Shown: piece by piece, positions 60,575 to 64,000 of the stretch
Layout: each line of letters opens with the position of its first letter
Numbering within the stretch: position 1 is the first letter of the stretch
Assembly (NCBI GenBank): GCA_943371965.1
Contig: CALRWV020000006.1
Span: forward strand, 62,001-126,000
Direction: 5' to 3'
Source of the DNA: CALRWV02 sp943371965
GTDB taxonomy: Bacteria; Bacteroidota; JABWAT01
DNA length: 64,000 bases
Program-made: the position numbers and the translations under genes
The notes under the pieces: model-generated
What the model was told of the DNA's origin: nothing
The model's database searches: none
Seen by the model: only the letters and a program-made list of their open reading frames with translations

Positions 60575-63049
60575 ATGAAATATAAATCAGTATCATTTCT
60601 GCTTTTAACATCCGTTCTTCTGTTTGCAGCTTCCTGCTCCAAACAGACAGATGACCAGAAAGCAGATGAAGCCATCAGCAAACTGTCACTGAAACAAAAA
60701 CTGGATTTGTTGGGCGGAACGGGGTTTGCTACCAAACCAATCGATTCGCTTGGAATCCCTGAAATTAAAATGTCGGATGGACCATTGGGTGTCCGTTGGG
60801 AAAAGGCGACTGCATTTCCTGCGGCAGTTGCTTTGGCTTCAACCTGGGATACCACATTGGCTTATGAAGTTGGAGTTGTATTGGGTCAGGAAACAAAGGC
60901 AAAAGGACGCGATATGCTGTTAGGTCCCTGTATCGGAATTGTTAGAACACCGCAGGGTGGACGCAATTTTGAATCTTATGGTGAAGATCCATTTTTGAAT
61001 GGACGTTTTGCCACCTCATGGATAAAGGGATTGCAATCGGAAAAAGTATTGGCATCCGTCAAACATTATGCGGTCAACAATCAGGAATTTGAAAGAACTA
61101 CCATCAGTGCAAAAGTAAGCGACCGTGCCTTGCGCGAAATTTATCTTCCTGCTTTCAAAGCCGCTGTTCAGGAAGGTGATGCAAAAACAGTAATGGCAGC
61201 CTACAACAAAATCAATGGTCAGTATGCTGCAGAAAACACGTTTCTATTAAATCAGATCCTGAAAAAAGAATGGGGATTTTCAGGTTTCGTGGTTTCAGAT
61301 TGGGGCGCAGTTCATTCCTCTCTTGAAACAGCTTTGAACGGAAATGATCTGGAAATGCCAACCGGTTATTACATGAATCCGGATTCACTTACTAAATATG
61401 TTGAATCAGGAAAACTGCCGATTGAAATTGTGAATGACAAAATTAAAAGAATGCTGAAAGCTGCTTATTGGGCCGGTTTGGATAAAAAAGATTCCATGCG
61501 GTACAAAGCAAAACTGAATACTCCCGATCATCAGCAACTGGCCAGAAAAGTGGCAACAGAATCTATTGTCCTTCTTAAAAATGAATCGAACATCCTTCCA
61601 CTTGAAAAATCATCTCTGAAAAAAATTGCGATTATCGGACCAAACGCTGCAGTTGCCAGAACAGGTGGTGGTGGAAGTTCGATGGTTGAACCTTTTTACA
61701 GTGTTTCAGTTCTGGAAGCAGTCAAGGAAAAGTTGGCAGGGAAAGTAGAAGTCGGATATGCGATGGGGGTTCCTCCCTATGGTGAAGTTACCATCATTCC
61801 TGCAAAACACTTTTCACATCTTGAAAATGGAAATTCAGTTCCAGGCTTGATGGCAGACTATTTCCCTAACAAGATGCTTGAAGGAAAACCTTCTGTAACC
61901 GTAACCGACAGCAACATTGATCACAGTTGGGATGATAACAATCCAGTAAAGGGAATTGAAAAAGATAATTATTCTGTCAGATGGACAGGTTTCTTGACTC
62001 CAGATGTTTCGGGGAAATACCGCATTGATGGAATGAGTGATGACGGTATCCGGATTTTTGTTGATGGTAAATTAGTGGTTGAAAATTGGACTGATCATGC
62101 CACTGAAACCAAATCAGGAACACTTGAACTGAAAGCAGGAAAATCATATTCCATCAAAGTTGAATTTTATGAAAATGGCGGTGGTGCTGTTGCAAAATTG
62201 GGCTGGCAGAAACCAGGTGTGAATATTATGGCTGAAGCAATAGCACTTGCAAAAAATTCAGATGCTGTAATTTTGTGTGTCGGAAATTCATTCATGCAGG
62301 AAAGTGAAGGATATGACCGTCCTGATTTGAATTTGCCTGAAGGACAGGAAGAACTTGTAAAAGCAATTTCTGCTGCAAATCCGAAAACGGTTGTCGTTCT
62401 AACTAATGGACAACCACTGCTGATGGAAAATTGGATTGGCAAAGTTCCTGCAGTTGTTGAATCGTGGTTTGGTGGTCAGGAAGGCGGTCATGCCGTTGCT
62501 GATATTTTATTCGGTGATGCAAATCCTTCCGGAAAACTGACGGTTACCTTTCCTAAGAAATGGGAAGACTCTCCGTCGTTCGGAAATTATCCCGGCAAAA
62601 ATGGAGAAGTTCATTACGCAGAAGGAATCTATGTCGGCTACCGGTTCTATGAAACCAAAAATGTTGAACCCCAATTTCCGTTCGGTTTCGGTTTGTCTTA
62701 CACAAGTTATGAATACAGCAATCTGAAAATAAATAAAACCGGTGATCAGTCATTCGAAGTTTCCTGTACCGTTAAAAACACAGGAAAACGTGATGGCAGC
62801 GAAGTGGTTCAGCTTTATGTTCATGATGTTGAATCCTCTGTTGACAGACCAATCAGGGAACTGAAATCATTTTCAAAAGTTGCATTGAAAGCCGGAGAAG
62901 AAAAGACAATAACCATGAAACTGAATGCAGGTGCTTTTTCTTTCTATGATGAAAGCAAAAAATCATTTGTGGTTGAACCGGGAGAATTTGAAATTCAGGT
63001 TGGTGCTTCGGTGAAAGATATCAGGCTTAAAGAAAAAATTACGTTGTAA
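60575..63049 (+). CDS. GH3 beta-glucosidase lipoprotein with inserted PA14 domain
   Basis: 824 residues. Lipoprotein signal with lipobox LLFAASC (lipid cysteine C21), so probably anchored in the outer membrane. GH3 barrel: LGIPEIKMSDGPLGVRW, FESYGEDPFLNG, SVKHYAVNNQEFER and nucleophile D242 in FVVSDWGAV. In the second domain a PA14 module is inserted (about 425-545: GLMADYFPNKML... SGKYRIDGMSDDGIRIFVDG), known in some GH3 enzymes to shape substrate choice; then ILCVGNSFMQESEGYDRPDL and a C-terminal fibronectin-like domain (FGLSYTSYEYSNL onwards). It is the third GH3 of the region and the only lipid-anchored one. Confidence 0.94.
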   Translation: MKYKSVSFLLLTSVLLFAASCSKQTDDQKADEAISKLSLKQKLDLLGGTGFATKPIDSLGIPEIKMSDGPLGVRWEKATAFPAAVALASTWDTTLAYEVGVVLGQETKAKGRDMLLGPCIGIVRTPQGGRNFESYGEDPFLNGRFATSWIKGLQSEKVLASVKHYAVNNQEFERTTISAKVSDRALREIYLPAFKAAVQEGDAKTVMAAYNKINGQYAAENTFLLNQILKKEWGFSGFVVSDWGAVHSSLETALNGNDLEMPTGYYMNPDSLTKYVESGKLPIEIVNDKIKRMLKAAYWAGLDKKDSMRYKAKLNTPDHQQLARKVATESIVLLKNESNILPLEKSSLKKIAIIGPNAAVARTGGGGSSMVEPFYSVSVLEAVKEKLAGKVEVGYAMGVPPYGEVTIIPAKHFSHLENGNSVPGLMADYFPNKMLEGKPSVTVTDSNIDHSWDDNNPVKGIEKDNYSVRWTGFLTPDVSGKYRIDGMSDDGIRIFVDGKLVVENWTDHATETKSGTLELKAGKSYSIKVEFYENGGGAVAKLGWQKPGVNIMAEAIALAKNSDAVILCVGNSFMQESEGYDRPDLNLPEGQEELVKAISAANPKTVVVLTNGQPLLMENWIGKVPAVVESWFGGQEGGHAVADILFGDANPSGKLTVTFPKKWEDSPSFGNYPGKNGEVHYAEGIYVGYRFYETKNVEPQFPFGFGLSYTSYEYSNLKINKTGDQSFEVSCTVKNTGKRDGSEVVQLYVHDVESSVDRPIRELKSFSKVALKAGEEKTITMKLNAGAFSFYDESKKSFVVEPGEFEIQVGASVKDIRLKEKITL

Positions 63050-63142
63050 AATACATGAGTTTCCTCAAGTATTTGTTTGCAAAAAATACTTTAAGAGTAA
63101 TGTCTCTGTCTTTTAGTTTTAGTTTGTTCGTGAAATAATAAA

Positions 63143-64000
63143 ATGTTGATTTGCAGAAAAAGAATTAAACCCCTCTCCGACTCTCCCCGATCTCGGGGAG
63201 ATAGCAATCCAATTTCAGTCCCCTCCCCGAGCTCGGGGAGGGTTAGGTTAGTATCCGCCTCTGGCGGAGTGGGGTTTATTCTCCTGCTTTCCCTAACAAC
63301 TATAATCTCCTGCAAAACACCCGATGAACCCATAACACCGCCAACCCAAATCGACAGTTTGATTTTAAAAGTGACTGAAACCCAACTGAAAAAAGCAGTT
63401 CTGAGTCTGCACACTTCAGGAATAACTTACCCTGCAACTTTAAGTTTAACCAGAAACTCAGAAACGGTAGCAACTTTTTCTCTTTTTGGAAAAGATACCA
63501 TTCTGACTGATAAGAATCTGATTCCTTCTACCATTTACAACTGGCAGGTGTTGATTGAACTGTCTAACCAGAACACAGTAAAAAGCAATATTGCTACCGG
63601 AAAAACAGAAGACAGCACAAGCCACAATTTTATATGGGAAACCCATTATTTCGGTAAACTGCCGGAAGGTGCAGATTTAAGGGATATTGAACTGGTTAAC
63701 GATACTTTGGCTTATGTGGTGGGAAAAATCTATGATGATAGAATTCCTGACACAACAACAGCATGGTACAAAGGGCAGTACAATGTTGCAAGATGGAATG
63801 GAAAGACTTGGACATACCTGAAAGTTTTTAACCACTATGGTGGTCAGATAAATTTCGGGAGAATGGATTGGGTTTATGCGTATGGACCTGATACCGTTTG
63901 GTTCAGCAATGGCGTTAGGTGGAATGGTAAAAATGTTGTGGAAGATTTTAGGGAATTCGATTTGTTGACCCAAGGTACACTCTCTGTTTGGGGAAGTTCA
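63143..64000 (+). CDS. Paralogue of the interrupted propeller lipoprotein, 3'-truncated by window edge
   Basis: Open from ATG 63143 to the end of the window (286 codons so far). MLICRKRIK is followed by about 36 residues encoded by the palindromic element (PLSDSPRSRGDS... SASGGVG) and then a lipoprotein-like signal (FILLLSLTTIISC). The rest matches the gene at 55477: SLILKVTETQLKKAVLSLHT, YPATLSLTRNSETV, TGKTEDSTSHNFIWE and WNG repeats (ARWNGKTWTYL, VRWNGKNVVED). The ribosome site is poor, so the ATG is provisional; the original start may have been displaced by the element. Function unknown; likely a surface lipoprotein with a small beta propeller. Confidence 0.7.
   Translation, partial: MLICRKRIKPLSDSPRSRGDSNPISVPSPSSGRVRLVSASGGVGFILLLSLTTIISCKTPDEPITPPTQIDSLILKVTETQLKKAVLSLHTSGITYPATLSLTRNSETVATFSLFGKDTILTDKNLIPSTIYNWQVLIELSNQNTVKSNIATGKTEDSTSHNFIWETHYFGKLPEGADLRDIELVNDTLAYVVGKIYDDRIPDTTTAWYKGQYNVARWNGKTWTYLKVFNHYGGQINFGRMDWVYAYGPDTVWFSNGVRWNGKNVVEDFREFDLLTQGTLSVWGSS
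63170..63277. repeat. Three-hairpin palindromic repeat element, copy 2
   Basis: 108 bp, same layout and length as copy 1 at 55501: CTCTCCCCGA-TC-TCGGGGAG, then CCCTCCCCGA-GC-TCGGGGAGGG, then TCCGCC-TCT-GGCGGA. Hairpin loops vary while stems are kept. Again in frame between the first codons and the signal peptide of a lipoprotein gene. Confidence 0.9.

Overview
This 64 kb AT-rich window looks like the chromosome of a free-living Gram-negative bacterium of the Bacteroidota/Ignavibacteriota/Calditrichota group. The main reason is the set of large secreted proteins ending in a type IX secretion (T9SS) sorting domain of the NYPNPFNP type, together with TonB-dependent transport and a PorV/PorQ-like protein. 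I see no rRNA, CRISPR array or classical insertion sequence. The species cannot be named from the sequence alone.

Layout. 1-16.4 kb is mostly housekeeping: the end of tex, a four-haem cytochrome, a cation-efflux protein and dapF (tightly packed), groES-groEL with a hairpin terminator, an acyl-CoA dehydrogenase of glutaryl-CoA type, guaB, a glycosyltransferase, a very large T9SS-exported subtilase, then coaE, an argD-like aminotransferase and a DUF3098 protein. 16.4-17.2 kb is an odd tRNA-Asp neighbourhood: one intact tRNA-Asp(GTC), two degenerate copies, a small GIY-YIG gene and a duplicated terminator. 17.1-24.1 kb holds a TRIC-type channel gene and three signalling genes: a beta-propeller sensor kinase, a sigma54-type response regulator and an atypical membrane kinase.

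24.4-63 kb is one large, entirely plus-strand carbohydrate-utilisation region. It encodes a Na+/solute symporter, a TonB-dependent receptor without SusD, a 1108-residue secreted partner, a PorV-like protein, a circularly permuted GH16 lichenase, GH2, three GH3, a GH71/99-like lipoprotein, a sugar MFS permease, a ROK glucokinase, a secreted TonB-like protein, three paralogous multi-module carbohydrate-binding T9SS proteins, GH43 and an MGH1/trehalase-like glycosidase. The inferred flow is: beta-glucan-type polymer cut at the surface (GH16, GH2 and the binding proteins); oligosaccharides taken in by the TonB receptor; periplasmic or lipid-anchored GH3 enzymes release glucose; SSS or MFS carriers import it; the ROK kinase phosphorylates it.

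Main unexplained structure: (i) a roughly 40-bp palindromic sequence shared by two intergenic regions 24 kb apart, each about 125 bp upstream of a sigma54-like promoter and one of them beside the sigma54-type regulator gene; (ii) a 108-bp three-hairpin element placed in frame between start codon and lipoprotein signal peptide of two paralogous genes; (iii) the GIY-YIG/tRNA-Asp cassette; (iv) the SusD-less receptor/secreted-protein/PorV set; (v) three paralogous binding proteins with conserved ends and diverged middles.
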